From Lentisphaerota bacterium (GTDB lineage: Bacteria; Verrucomicrobiota; Lentisphaeria; Oligosphaerales; JABHEG01): a stretch of 41,987 nucleotides of DNA. The stretch is from assembly GCA_018676675.1 (NCBI GenBank), contig JABHEG010000325.1:1-41987 (forward strand), written 5' to 3'. Shown piece after piece: positions 18,882-26,540 of this stretch. The position numbers and the translations under genes are program-made. The notes beneath the pieces are model-generated. The model saw nothing but the letters and a program-made list of their open reading frames with translations, made no database searches and had not been told where the DNA came from. Within the stretch, counting starts at the first letter, position 1; the number at the start of each line of letters is the position of its first letter.

Positions 18882-19159
18882 GTTCGGGCGGCACTCCAGA
18901 TCAGTCCCTGTGGGACAAGATCGCCACTCGGGTCACCTCTGGGCCCCGAAGCGTCCGGCGATCATGAGAACAGCTTCCTCCACGATCGTGACTCTACGTT
19001 ACTTCGGAAACCCGTCCGCAACACCCCACCCGCCCAAAAGGCACAACACAGCTGAAAATGGCCCAATTCCCTTCGCCCAGCTCTTCGACATCTGGCCATG
19101 AACGGCTAAGGTGAGGCGCATTCTGACTGTCAAGACCACACGTCTAAGGGAAAAGCCGG
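18882..19159. other. Divergent intergenic region, promoters not resolved
   Basis: This 278-base gap lies between the FAD oxidoreductase (-) and the fumarase-like operon (+), so it should contain both promoters. I see a TTGACA-like box on the minus strand near 19132, but no convincing -10 hexamer at the right spacing, and no riboswitch-like or inverted-repeat structure. Confidence 0.4.
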
Positions 19160-20080
19160 ATGCTCGAACCCGCAGCGATCGCCGAAGCGATGTTTGAAGC
19201 CACACGCCGAGCCGCGACCCGTCTCCCTCCGGATGTCAAGGCCGCCTTGCAGGCCGCCTTGGCGGAGGAGACCGACCCTGTTTCCCGGGCTCAGCTGGAA
19301 TCCAGCCTGCACAATGCCCAACTCGCGGAGGAGGGAAACGGCTTGGTCTGTGCCGACACAGGGTTCCCGCTCTTCTTCATTACGGCAGGTCCCGAGACCC
19401 GGATCAACGGCGGTTTCGGCACTCTCAAACAGACGGCTCGGGACGCTGTCGCACGAGCCACAGCCGCGAACCTGCTGCGCCCCACAATGGTCGACCCGAT
19501 CGCTCGCACGAACCCCGGAGACAACATCGGCCCGGGGATGCCGAAACTCGAGTTGACCTTCGCTGAAACCGGCGCCGGCCTCGACATCATCGCGGCTCCC
19601 AAGGGCGGTGGCTCCGAAATATTCGGGACATTTTACCGAATGATGTACCCATCAGATGGCATGGACGGAATCAAGACGTTCGCAATCCAGTGCATCCGAG
19701 ACGCCTGTTACGCCGGTAAGATCTGCCCCCCTGCTATCATCGGGATCGGCATCGGCGGGACAGCCGACCTCTGCATGAAACTGGCAAAGGAAGCCGCGCT
19801 GCTCACCCCGGTCGGGGCCACCAACCCAGACCCCGTTCTTGAAGCCCTCGAACACGACCTTCTGGCCGCTTCACGTTCCCTCGGTATAGGCCCGATGGGA
19901 GCACATGGCATCAACGCCGTCCTCGCCGTTAGCATTCGCAAGGCCGTCACCCACACCGCAGCGCTGCCTGTCGCCATCAACGCACAGTGTATGGTCGGTC
20001 GGCGGTGGCGGGCCGTGATGGACAGTGACGGACGGACAACCTACACGGGGATCCTCGCTCAACCGGAGAGCCAAGAATGA
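19160..20080 (+). CDS. Class I fumarase / tartrate dehydratase-like alpha subunit
   Basis: A 306-residue hydratase alpha subunit of the 4Fe-4S class I fumarase/L(+)-tartrate dehydratase/mesaconase group. Cysteines consistent with the cluster ligands are in GLVCADTGFP (with the conserved Asp of the CxDTG block), KICPPAIIGIGIGG and INAQCMVGRRW. PMGAHGINAVLAVSIRKA is also a family signature. Length fits the separate alpha subunit found in TtdA-type enzymes. It is the first gene of a five-gene operon and overlaps the beta-subunit gene by ATGA. The neighbours (AtuA-like, DUF4387, ceramidase-like) make housekeeping fumarase unlikely; a hydratase for another hydroxy-acid is a better guess. ATG 19160 has an AGGG box upstream. 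Confidence 0.87.
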   Translation: MLEPAAIAEAMFEATRRAATRLPPDVKAALQAALAEETDPVSRAQLESSLHNAQLAEEGNGLVCADTGFPLFFITAGPETRINGGFGTLKQTARDAVARATAANLLRPTMVDPIARTNPGDNIGPGMPKLELTFAETGAGLDIIAAPKGGGSEIFGTFYRMMYPSDGMDGIKTFAIQCIRDACYAGKICPPAIIGIGIGGTADLCMKLAKEAALLTPVGATNPDPVLEALEHDLLAASRSLGIGPMGAHGINAVLAVSIRKAVTHTAALPVAINAQCMVGRRWRAVMDSDGRTTYTGILAQPESQE

Positions 20081-20739
20081 AACGCGCAATCCGAAACCTG
20101 CGCCTGCCGTTGGCCCCCGAGCAGGCACGTGAACTGGAACTGGGGCAGCTTGTGACGGTCAGCGGCCCACTCTTCACCGGCCGAAGCCTGTTCCATATCC
20201 GGACGATCGAGAACAGTGTCCAGCCCCCACTCGATTACAGCGCCATCAACTGCTTCTTCCATGTCGGCCCCGTGATGGCAAGAGAAGATGACCAATGGCG
20301 AGTCGTCAGCGCCGAACCGACCTCCAGCATCCGGTTCGAAAGGTACGGCCCGGCAGTCGTCCGGAAATTTGGTCTGCGCACACTGATCGGCAAGACAACA
20401 ATGGGCCCCGGAACCGTGAGGGCCCTGCAGGACGTCGGCGGAGTCTTCCTCTCGAAAATCGGGCTTTGCGGCAACCAACTGGCCTCCCAAGTCACCCGAG
20501 TCGTGGACGTGCACTTCCTGGATGAGTTGGGTAAGACAGAGGCTACATGGGTACTCCAGGTAGAGAACTTCGGTCCGTTCTTCGTTGCGATCGATGCCCA
20601 CGGAGGAAGCTACTTCGAGCAGTTGGATGAGAAGACAGCCGGGCGACTTCCGGAAGTGGAGGAAGCGTTGGGGATCTCCCCCGACTTCACCTTCACCGAG
20701 GTCAATGCCCCCCGCAGAAACGAGGGCTCTCCCGCATGA
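20077..20739 (+). CDS. Class I fumarase / tartrate dehydratase-like beta subunit
   Basis: A 220-residue partner of the upstream alpha subunit, matching the fumarase C-terminal (swivelling) domain. Conserved blocks include VTVSGPLFTGR near residue 30, FFHVGPVMARE, EPTSSIRFERY, TLIGKTTMGPG, and VDVHFLDELGKTEATWVLQV ending in FVAIDAHGG. In fumarases the first block reads xTGRDxAH; here it is TGRSLFH, so the Arg and His are kept but the Asp is replaced by Ser. This suggests a substrate other than fumarate/malate. It starts in an ATGA overlap with the alpha gene and ends in an ATGA overlap with the AtuA-like gene, so translation is probably coupled. Confidence 0.85.
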   Translation: MKRAIRNLRLPLAPEQARELELGQLVTVSGPLFTGRSLFHIRTIENSVQPPLDYSAINCFFHVGPVMAREDDQWRVVSAEPTSSIRFERYGPAVVRKFGLRTLIGKTTMGPGTVRALQDVGGVFLSKIGLCGNQLASQVTRVVDVHFLDELGKTEATWVLQVENFGPFFVAIDAHGGSYFEQLDEKTAGRLPEVEEALGISPDFTFTEVNAPRRNEGSPA

Positions 20740-22112
20740 AGGCGAACTGCGAAGCAGGACAACTCACCTACCTCTCGCTGTGTGGGATGCTTGGCTACGG
20801 CTTTCCGGAAGCAAGCCTGATGTCCGGACTTGCAGCATGCCCCGCATTCATCGGTGTCGACGCCGGATCCACTGACCCCGGCCCATACTACCTGGGGAGC
20901 GGCAAGAGCTTCGTCCACCCCGAACAGACACGGCGTGACCTTGACCTGGCATTGGTCGCAGCCCGAACGCACGATATCCCACTTGTCATCGGCTCCGCAG
21001 GGGGTGCCGGAGCCGCTCCCCATCTGTCCGGCTTCCTGGAAATCCTGCGTGATATCGCCAGAAAGAACGACCTGCATTTCACCCTCGCGACGATCACCGC
21101 CGACCTGGATGCCGAGATCATTCTCCGAGCCTTCCGCCAAGACCAGCTGCGACCATGCGGCCCGGTCCCGTCGCTATCAGAGTCGGCCATCCGTTCCTGC
21201 AGCCACCTCGTCGGTCAGATGGGTACCGCCCCCTTCATCCGCGCACTCCAGGAAGGAGCAGACGTGGTCGTGGCCGGCCGCAGTTGCGACACCGCCATCT
21301 TCGCCGCGCTCCCCATCATGCACGGTCACAACCCCGCTCTGGCGCTTCACAGCGCAAAGATCGCTGAATGCGGGACTCTGTGCGCAGTTCCCGGAGGCGC
21401 GAATGACTCGTTGCTTGTCACCCTCGACCACGACAGCTTCACGGTCCGCCCTGTGAACTCACAGAAGCGCTGTACGCCCGAAGCAGTCGCCGCACACTCG
21501 CTCTACGAGCAACCTTCCCCACACCAGTTTGTCGAGCCGGAGGGAACCGTCAACCTGCGCCACGCAGCGTTCGAAGCCGTGGATGAACGCACGGTCCGCG
21601 TTCGAGGCACACTCCTCGAGCCGCTGGCAAGACCGACTGTGAAAATGGAGGGAGCCCGAAAAGTTGGTTTCCGAAGCCTGACCCTCGCCGGCACATGTGA
21701 CCCGACCGTAATTGCCAATTTGGACTCCATCGAGACCCAGGTCCGGGCAAAGGTTCAGGAGATGACCGCCGGGATGCCACGGTCCAATGAACTCGTCCTG
21801 CTGTTTCGGCGATACGGTCTGGATGCGGTCGGCCGCTCCTGTGGAACGGCAAAGGACTTGCCCGCGGAAGTCGGTCTGGCGATCGAGGCAGTGGCCCCGT
21901 CACAGGAACTGGCTGACACCGCCGTCAGCCTGGCCCGTTCCACCGCCCTCCACCAGGGCTTCCCCGGTCGCAAGACGACGGCCGGCAACCTGGCTTTCCC
22001 GTTTTCCCCGTCAGACTTGAGTGGGGGTGACGTCTACGAATTCGCGGTCTATCATCTGCTTGAGACAGAAGGTCTGCCAGACCTTTTCCCGGTCACCATG
22101 AGCGAGATATAG
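20736..22112 (+). CDS. AtuA family protein (PF07287 / DUF1446)
   Basis: A 458-residue cytosolic protein of the acyclic terpene utilisation AtuA family. Visible signatures are FIGVDAGSTDPGPYYLGSG near residue 30, VVVAGRSCDTAIFAALPI and KIAECGTLCAVPGG in the middle, and HQFVEPEGTVNLRHA, RRYGLDAVGR and ALHQGFPGR later. AtuA was named from citronellol/geraniol degradation in Pseudomonas, but the family is much wider and its chemistry is not known. Members often stand beside or are fused to DUF4387, which is present here two genes downstream. It overlaps the upstream beta-subunit gene by ATGA and is followed by the ceramidase-like gene after 9 bases. Confidence 0.85.
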   Translation: MKANCEAGQLTYLSLCGMLGYGFPEASLMSGLAACPAFIGVDAGSTDPGPYYLGSGKSFVHPEQTRRDLDLALVAARTHDIPLVIGSAGGAGAAPHLSGFLEILRDIARKNDLHFTLATITADLDAEIILRAFRQDQLRPCGPVPSLSESAIRSCSHLVGQMGTAPFIRALQEGADVVVAGRSCDTAIFAALPIMHGHNPALALHSAKIAECGTLCAVPGGANDSLLVTLDHDSFTVRPVNSQKRCTPEAVAAHSLYEQPSPHQFVEPEGTVNLRHAAFEAVDERTVRVRGTLLEPLARPTVKMEGARKVGFRSLTLAGTCDPTVIANLDSIETQVRAKVQEMTAGMPRSNELVLLFRRYGLDAVGRSCGTAKDLPAEVGLAIEAVAPSQELADTAVSLARSTALHQGFPGRKTTAGNLAFPFSPSDLSGGDVYEFAVYHLLETEGLPDLFPVTMSEI

Positions 22113-22121
22113 GAGCTCCCG

Positions 22122-23414
22122 ATGCCCTTCCATGCCGGTTTTGCTGAAGTCGACATCTCCCCCGTCACGTTCCCTGTCCGAACCTATCTGGGCAAGCAGG
22201 AAAGCATCGATGACCCCATCTTCGCTCACGCTGCTGTCTTCCGGACGGGGGATGAGGTAGCTGCCGTTGTCTCGATTGATGTCGTCATTGTGGAGTGGGA
22301 ATACGTTGAGCGCATCCGGCGGCTGGTGACCAAAGGCTGCGGCATCCCGGGAGAGCGCCTGCTCGTGTGTGCCACCCACAATCACGCCTGCCCAGCTGTG
22401 GTTGAGCGCCCCGGCCACAGCAAGGAAAATGAGTACCTGGACCACCTGGTCGCGCAGACTGCCCGGGCCGTGGTTGAAGCCCACGCCAGTCTCGCTCCTG
22501 CTCAGATCGCAGTCGACCGGACTCTGGAGTCCCGCGTCTCGTTCAATCGAAGGTTCATCAAACGGGACGGAACGGTGGTCACTCAGCCCCGGATCAGCGA
22601 GATCGGGCACGAGATCCTCTGCAACGAGGGAGTCATTGATCCGGACTTGGGCGTGCTGTGCGTCCAGAGCGACGAGGGCGCCCCCCTTGGGGTACTGGTG
22701 AACTTCGCCTGCCACGCCTGCCACAGTATGGGACGTGTGTCCTCAGGCTACCCGGGCGTCATGACCCGGCAGATCAAGGAAAGCCTGGGGGCCGACTGCT
22801 CCGTCCTCTTCCTCAATGGCGCGTGCGCGAATCTGATGCACTCGAACTACCTGGACCCCACTGCCGACACAAGCATGGAACGCACGGGAAGCCTCCTGGC
22901 AGAAGGCGTCCTTGGGCTGGTGGCGAAGATGGACACGTTCGATGCGGCTCCTGCCCTGCGCATGGCAGAAGGAACGCAAAAGATCGGCTTCCGGGACTGG
23001 TCCATCCTCGAAGCAGCCGTGGAGAATCGGGAGAGATTTGTGAACGTCTTCGAGTTCCTGATCGACCGAGGCTGGTACAGTCACTCGTTGGATGTGTTGC
23101 GCGGATGGCGTGAACAGACCGACCATTTTGTGGCCACTCAGCAGGCTCTGCGAATCGGGCCGGCGGTGTTTGCCACTGCACCGGCTGAGTACTTTACGGA
23201 GAACGGCCTGCGCATCAAGGAACTCAGTCCGCACAGTTTGACATTCGTCGTTTCTCTTGCCAACGGCTGGCTGGGATACATCCCGCATCCGGAAGCCTTC
23301 GAACGGGCAGGCGGGCACGAGACCTTCCCGGGGCTATGGAGCAAGATGGAAATCGAGGCAGGTCGCATGCTTGGAGACAAGGCTCTGGACCTGATCCGGG
23401 AGATCTGGCCATGA
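22122..23414 (+). CDS. Neutral/alkaline ceramidase-like hydrolase (cytosolic)
   Basis: A 430-residue protein matching the N-terminal catalytic domain of neutral/alkaline non-lysosomal ceramidases (PF04734-like). It opens with GFAEVDISPV, then DDPIFAHAAVFRTGDEVAAVVSIDVV. The zinc-site block ATHNHACPAVV corresponds to the family's THTHSGP-type motif, and LVNFACHACHSMG carries the second His region. Known ceramidases are about 650-780 residues and exported; this one has no signal peptide and lacks the C-terminal domain. Bacterial relatives of this short form are common in carbohydrate loci and probably hydrolyse other amide or ester bonds. AGGAG lies 6 bases upstream of the ATG. It overlaps the DUF4387 gene by ATGA. 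Confidence 0.82.
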   Translation: MPFHAGFAEVDISPVTFPVRTYLGKQESIDDPIFAHAAVFRTGDEVAAVVSIDVVIVEWEYVERIRRLVTKGCGIPGERLLVCATHNHACPAVVERPGHSKENEYLDHLVAQTARAVVEAHASLAPAQIAVDRTLESRVSFNRRFIKRDGTVVTQPRISEIGHEILCNEGVIDPDLGVLCVQSDEGAPLGVLVNFACHACHSMGRVSSGYPGVMTRQIKESLGADCSVLFLNGACANLMHSNYLDPTADTSMERTGSLLAEGVLGLVAKMDTFDAAPALRMAEGTQKIGFRDWSILEAAVENRERFVNVFEFLIDRGWYSHSLDVLRGWREQTDHFVATQQALRIGPAVFATAPAEYFTENGLRIKELSPHSLTFVVSLANGWLGYIPHPEAFERAGGHETFPGLWSKMEIEAGRMLGDKALDLIREIWP

Positions 23415-23713
23415 CCATGTACGAGCTCGCAACGGTCATCCGCAGCAAAAACGCCGGGCCGTTCACGCTGACCATCGACCTGATCTTTGCATCTGAAGCT
23501 GACCTGGACCGGGCCATGTCCTCTCCCACCCTCACCCATGCAGGGATGGCGGAGCTCTACGGCGTCGCGCCGGAATCCGTGGCCATCCACGAACTCCGGC
23601 CGGCCTGTGCCATGAAGATCAGCTTGCCGCGTGGTATCCCCTCCGGATCCGTCGGCGATCAGGATGTCTACGGCAGTCAGCAACACATGCCCATTGCGGG
23701 AATCTCCGTCTGA
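23411..23713 (+). CDS. DUF4387 family protein
   Basis: A 100-residue protein and last gene of the fumarase-like/AtuA operon. It has the full DUF4387 pattern: ELATVIRSKNAGPFTLTIDLIF at the start, MAELYGVAPESV in the middle, and GSVGDQDVYGSQQHMPI at the end. DUF4387 is regularly adjacent or fused to AtuA-type proteins, implying a shared complex or pathway; its chemistry is unknown. The longer frame from 23336 is not supported, because the true start is the ATG at 23411 inside the ATGA overlap with the upstream gene (an ATG two codons later is also possible). About 80 bases downstream lies a foldback element. Confidence 0.85.
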   Translation: MTMYELATVIRSKNAGPFTLTIDLIFASEADLDRAMSSPTLTHAGMAELYGVAPESVAIHELRPACAMKISLPRGIPSGSVGDQDVYGSQQHMPIAGISV

Positions 23714-24186
23714 TCTACGAGTCCGGCCCCTGCCGGAGGTCCGGCAATCATCTCGGAGGGGGTAACCTGCGGTTGTCCGGTGCCCGAACAGACCCGCGAT
23801 TCTCGCATTCGCGTCAAGCCAAGACATAATCTTCTCTTGGACAGCGCAATACACCACGACAGACGATGGTATCGCAGCCTCCGTCTACGTGGTCGCCCGT
23901 CGCACGAGCGGAGGCAAACGTGGGCGAGAACGGCAGGCGGGCCTTGGTGCCTGCCGTTCTCGCCCACCGGTATGTGGGGGTTCGGGGGAGCCGCTGCTCC
24001 CCCGGCGGGGTCGCGGGGCGGCGCCCCGGCTCTTCTGCCGCAATGAGTTACGGCTTAGCTTGACGCGAATGAGCGATTCTGGGGAGCCGTTCCCGATGGC
24101 GACACCACGCGACACACCGCCCCATCAGTCTCGGCTCAGACGGTAAGCCAGACTGCAGCAACCGCACTGAGAGTCGCCCGATCGGC
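23714..24186. other. Intergenic region containing foldback element A
   Basis: This 473-base gap between the DUF4387 gene (+) and the alpha/alpha-toroid gene (-) is convergent, so no promoters are expected. It holds the foldback element at 23796-24080 and otherwise no coding potential. The 18-bp hairpin inside the element could serve as a bidirectional terminator for both operons, though without a T-tract. Confidence 0.5.
23796..24080. mobile_element. MITE-like foldback element A with 8-bp flanking repeats
   Basis: Direct repeats GCGATTCT at 23796-23803 and 24073-24080 flank an element of about 269 bp (23804-24072). Its ends are inverted repeats: CATTCGCGTCAAG followed by CCAAG on the left (23806-23823) and the complement with CTAAG on the right (24054-24071), 17 of 18 positions identical; similarity weakens further inward. 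Inside are several hairpins: 23877-23883 with 23909-23915 (7 bp), a perfect 18-bp stem 23920-23937 with 23950-23967 and a 12-base loop, 23983-23991 with 23996-24004 (9 bp), and 24014-24019 with 24023-24028. No credible ORF lies inside. This fits a non-autonomous insertion element, though a structured RNA or REP-like palindrome cannot be excluded. Confidence 0.55.
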
Positions 24187-25338
24187 TCAGCCGCAGAGCA
24201 ACGACTCAACATCGATGAGACAATCCAACAGGTCGGCCTGATTGAAGGCGCAGGCATATTCCTCTGCAGCGACACACGGGTGTCCACAGACAACACGGTC
24301 CTCGCCAAGAGGGAAGTCATAGAGCCGGGCAAGTCCTACAGTCGGGTTAAACAGTTCCCCGTGCACAAACGACAGAGCTCGTTCGGCATCCTCATCCCAG
24401 TCAGGATGTCGCCACCACGTCAGACAGCGCATCACCATACCGTAGACCCACGTGTGGTACTTCTGGCCGTGGACCTCCCGACCTTCCCACAACAGCCGTC
24501 CCTGCTCGTCGACACTATCCGCCAGGAATGAACACGCGTGCCGGATCTGGCGCTCAACCGTTTCCCGCGGGAGCATCCCTGCATCAATCAGGTTCTGCAG
24601 CACCCACACACACGTCGCGGTGTAGGAGATCGTGTGCTGCCCTTCGTCAGGCGTTCGGTACGGGAACATCCCTGAGCTGCGTTGGGCGCTGAGGATAGCG
24701 CCGATCGCCCGCTCTGCCCCACTACGCCAGGCAACCGCTTGGTCAGCATCATCTGTGAGGGTAGCGGCAATCTGCAACGTCTCTGCGGCATGCGCGTTCG
24801 CGTTCAGGATCACGTACTGCTCGGGGTACCCTTCACTGTGCAGGAAGTTGCCCGGAGCCACCTCAACGGTCATCTGCCACTCCGCTGCCTTGATCAGGAA
24901 ATCGACGTACTGGGGCTTCTTCTCAAGCCCCAGTCCGATTGCTTTGAACATGCCCTGCGTCACCATGCCGAGAGAAATCGCGCTGCGCTCATAGTCAAGG
25001 TGAAACTGGCTCGGTCTGTCATTGTTCGTGATCTCGAAGAGCCCGCCATCGTCGTGCTGGCAGGTGCAGATCCAGTCGTAGGCATGCTCCGCCTTCCGCC
25101 GCAAGTCGAGTTCTGGCAACCGGTCCGCCACCTTCAGGAAGGCCAATCCGCTCGACCCTGGTGTGCGGAAATGATGGCTTCCGCCGGCATGGTAGTCAAA
25201 GTGTGGTACATGGTAAGCCAAGTCAGACCAGACCGCCCCGGCGAACGACCCGTCGGTCTTCTGCGCCCCGGCCAGGTAGCGCACGCCCCCCCCGACCAAG
25301 TCTGTTAGGGCGACGCGGACATCTCTCTTCTTCGCCAT
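24187..25338 (-). CDS. Alpha/alpha-toroid protein, terpene-cyclase/glycosidase-like fold, function unknown
   Basis: A 383-residue cytosolic protein built of repeated helical hairpins of the alpha/alpha-toroid type (prenyltransferase/squalene-cyclase or family-type glycan lyase fold). Repeats of the QKTDGSF, QHDDGGLF and QRSSGMFPYR kind recur every 60-100 residues. I cannot name a family or active site. Position suggests a glycan role: it is the last gene of a minus-strand run after an MFS transporter and a sugar-binding protein. ATG 25338 has GAGG 7 bases upstream. It starts 28 bases after the sugar-binding protein gene, so the two are probably cotranscribed. Confidence 0.7.
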   Translation of the reverse strand: MAKKRDVRVALTDLVGGGVRYLAGAQKTDGSFAGAVWSDLAYHVPHFDYHAGGSHHFRTPGSSGLAFLKVADRLPELDLRRKAEHAYDWICTCQHDDGGLFEITNNDRPSQFHLDYERSAISLGMVTQGMFKAIGLGLEKKPQYVDFLIKAAEWQMTVEVAPGNFLHSEGYPEQYVILNANAHAAETLQIAATLTDDADQAVAWRSGAERAIGAILSAQRSSGMFPYRTPDEGQHTISYTATCVWVLQNLIDAGMLPRETVERQIRHACSFLADSVDEQGRLLWEGREVHGQKYHTWVYGMVMRCLTWWRHPDWDEDAERALSFVHGELFNPTVGLARLYDFPLGEDRVVCGHPCVAAEEYACAFNQADLLDCLIDVESLLCG

Positions 25339-25366
25339 CGTGTACCTCTGTCTGCTGAACAGTTGA

Positions 25367-26407
25367 TCAATAGGCCAAAAGCAGAAAACTCTCGACGTTC
25401 TCTCTGGTCACCAACACGGGCTGCAGGTTAATCCGGCGAGGGATATCGGAGATCTCCAGGTCGGGCAAGCCCTTTCCCTGGGCCGCCAACCGGGCCAGAC
25501 GCATAGCGCAACCAGCCATCGTCGGACTGTAGAGAAATGTCGCGCAGACGGGGGATTGGCCACGCTGAATCTGCCTGAGGGCCCAGCGCGATCCGCCTAC
25601 CCCGGTGATGAACAGCTCATCCTCACGACCGGCGGCGATGACCGCCTGCAGAACACCCACATTCATCTCGTCACTGTGTGAGAAGACAGCATCGACTACG
25701 GTGTGTTCCTCCAACAGACCCTCGGTGGCGATCAGGGCCCTGTCAGCCGCAGATTCCCCGCTGGCCGAGCCAATGACCTTGACGCCCCGAGACTCAACCG
25801 CAAGCGTCTCGTGGAAGCCACGGCTCCGATCCTCGGTCGCACCCGGACCAACGGCCCCCGTGATCTCCAGCACCTTCCCATAGCCGCCAAGCTTGGCCGC
25901 CAGGAACCGAGCCGCCGCTACGCCAATCCCATAGTTGTCGCCGTCGACGTGGCACAGAAAATCCTCAGTGGGAATCGGAGGGCCAACATTGATGACGGGA
26001 ACGTCGGACCGGCGCGCCCGTGAACAGACGGATGAAAGTGAGCCCCCGGCATGGGAAAACACCACCAAGGCATCCACGGCCTCGTCCAGGAGCTGCCCCA
26101 ACCCCGAAATCTGTTCTTCGGGCGTGCTCGCCGAGGTCCGCAGCAACAGCTCAACGTCCCCAAGCTCAGTCGCCGCTCGAGTCGCCTGCCCCCCCAGGGC
26201 AAGCAGCCAACTATCGTCGGATTCCGGGCAGGAAAAACCAATCCGGATGGAAGGCGACGCGTTGTCCGGCGCTTCCGCGGATGCCTCGACCCCCTCGCCT
26301 CCTCCTTCACCCAAGCTGTGAGCCGTCGTGTCCCCCCGGCCCCGCCACCAGTGGTTGACCACGACTCCGAGAACAACGCCGATGATCAATGCAACTGCTG
26401 TTCGCAT
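25367..26407 (-). CDS. Membrane-anchored periplasmic sugar-binding protein (RbsB-like)
   Basis: A 346-residue periplasmic binding protein of the ribose/galactose type (Peripla_BP_4). Residues about 3-20 are a transmembrane anchor or uncleaved signal (TAVALIIGVVLGVVVN) without a lipobox. A flexible, Gly/Glu-rich linker follows, and the two-lobe domain begins at IRIGFSCPESDD. Signatures are HVDGDNYGIGVAAARFLA and KVLEITGAVGPGATEDRSRGF, then VDAVFSHSDEMNVGVLQAV. Normally such a protein serves an ABC importer, but no ABC permease or ATPase lies nearby; the neighbour is an MFS transporter. It may act as a sensor or work with a distant ABC system. ATG has GAGGG upstream. Confidence 0.82.
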   Translation of the reverse strand: MRTAVALIIGVVLGVVVNHWWRGRGDTTAHSLGEGGGEGVEASAEAPDNASPSIRIGFSCPESDDSWLLALGGQATRAATELGDVELLLRTSASTPEEQISGLGQLLDEAVDALVVFSHAGGSLSSVCSRARRSDVPVINVGPPIPTEDFLCHVDGDNYGIGVAAARFLAAKLGGYGKVLEITGAVGPGATEDRSRGFHETLAVESRGVKVIGSASGESAADRALIATEGLLEEHTVVDAVFSHSDEMNVGVLQAVIAAGREDELFITGVGGSRWALRQIQRGQSPVCATFLYSPTMAGCAMRLARLAAQGKGLPDLEISDIPRRINLQPVLVTRENVESFLLLAY

Positions 26408-26481
26408 CGCTGTCTGCCCTCACCGATCGACACCTTGGGACCGGTCGTCGCTGCAGAACTCGTCGCCCCCAGCGACAGGTT

Positions 26482-26509
26482 GCCCCTCCGCGGCACGCCG
26501 CGGAGGGGC
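26482..26509 (-). terminator. Perfect 12-bp hairpin between MFS and sugar-binding genes
   Basis: A GC-rich stem 26482-26493 pairs perfectly with 26498-26509 around a 4-base CACG loop. It lies about 32 bases after the MFS stop codon and 75 bases before the binding-protein start. On the minus strand no T-run follows, so it may be a weak terminator or a stabilising hairpin that lowers expression of the downstream genes relative to MFS. Confidence 0.5.
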
Positions 26510-26540
26510 TCGAAGTGTACAGAACCCAGTAGGACACCCG

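Noticed and set aside
23780..24146. Short open frames in the gap after the DUF4387 gene
   Set aside because: They lie within foldback element A, consist of Arg/Pro/Gly-rich low-complexity translation across hairpins, and lack start signals.
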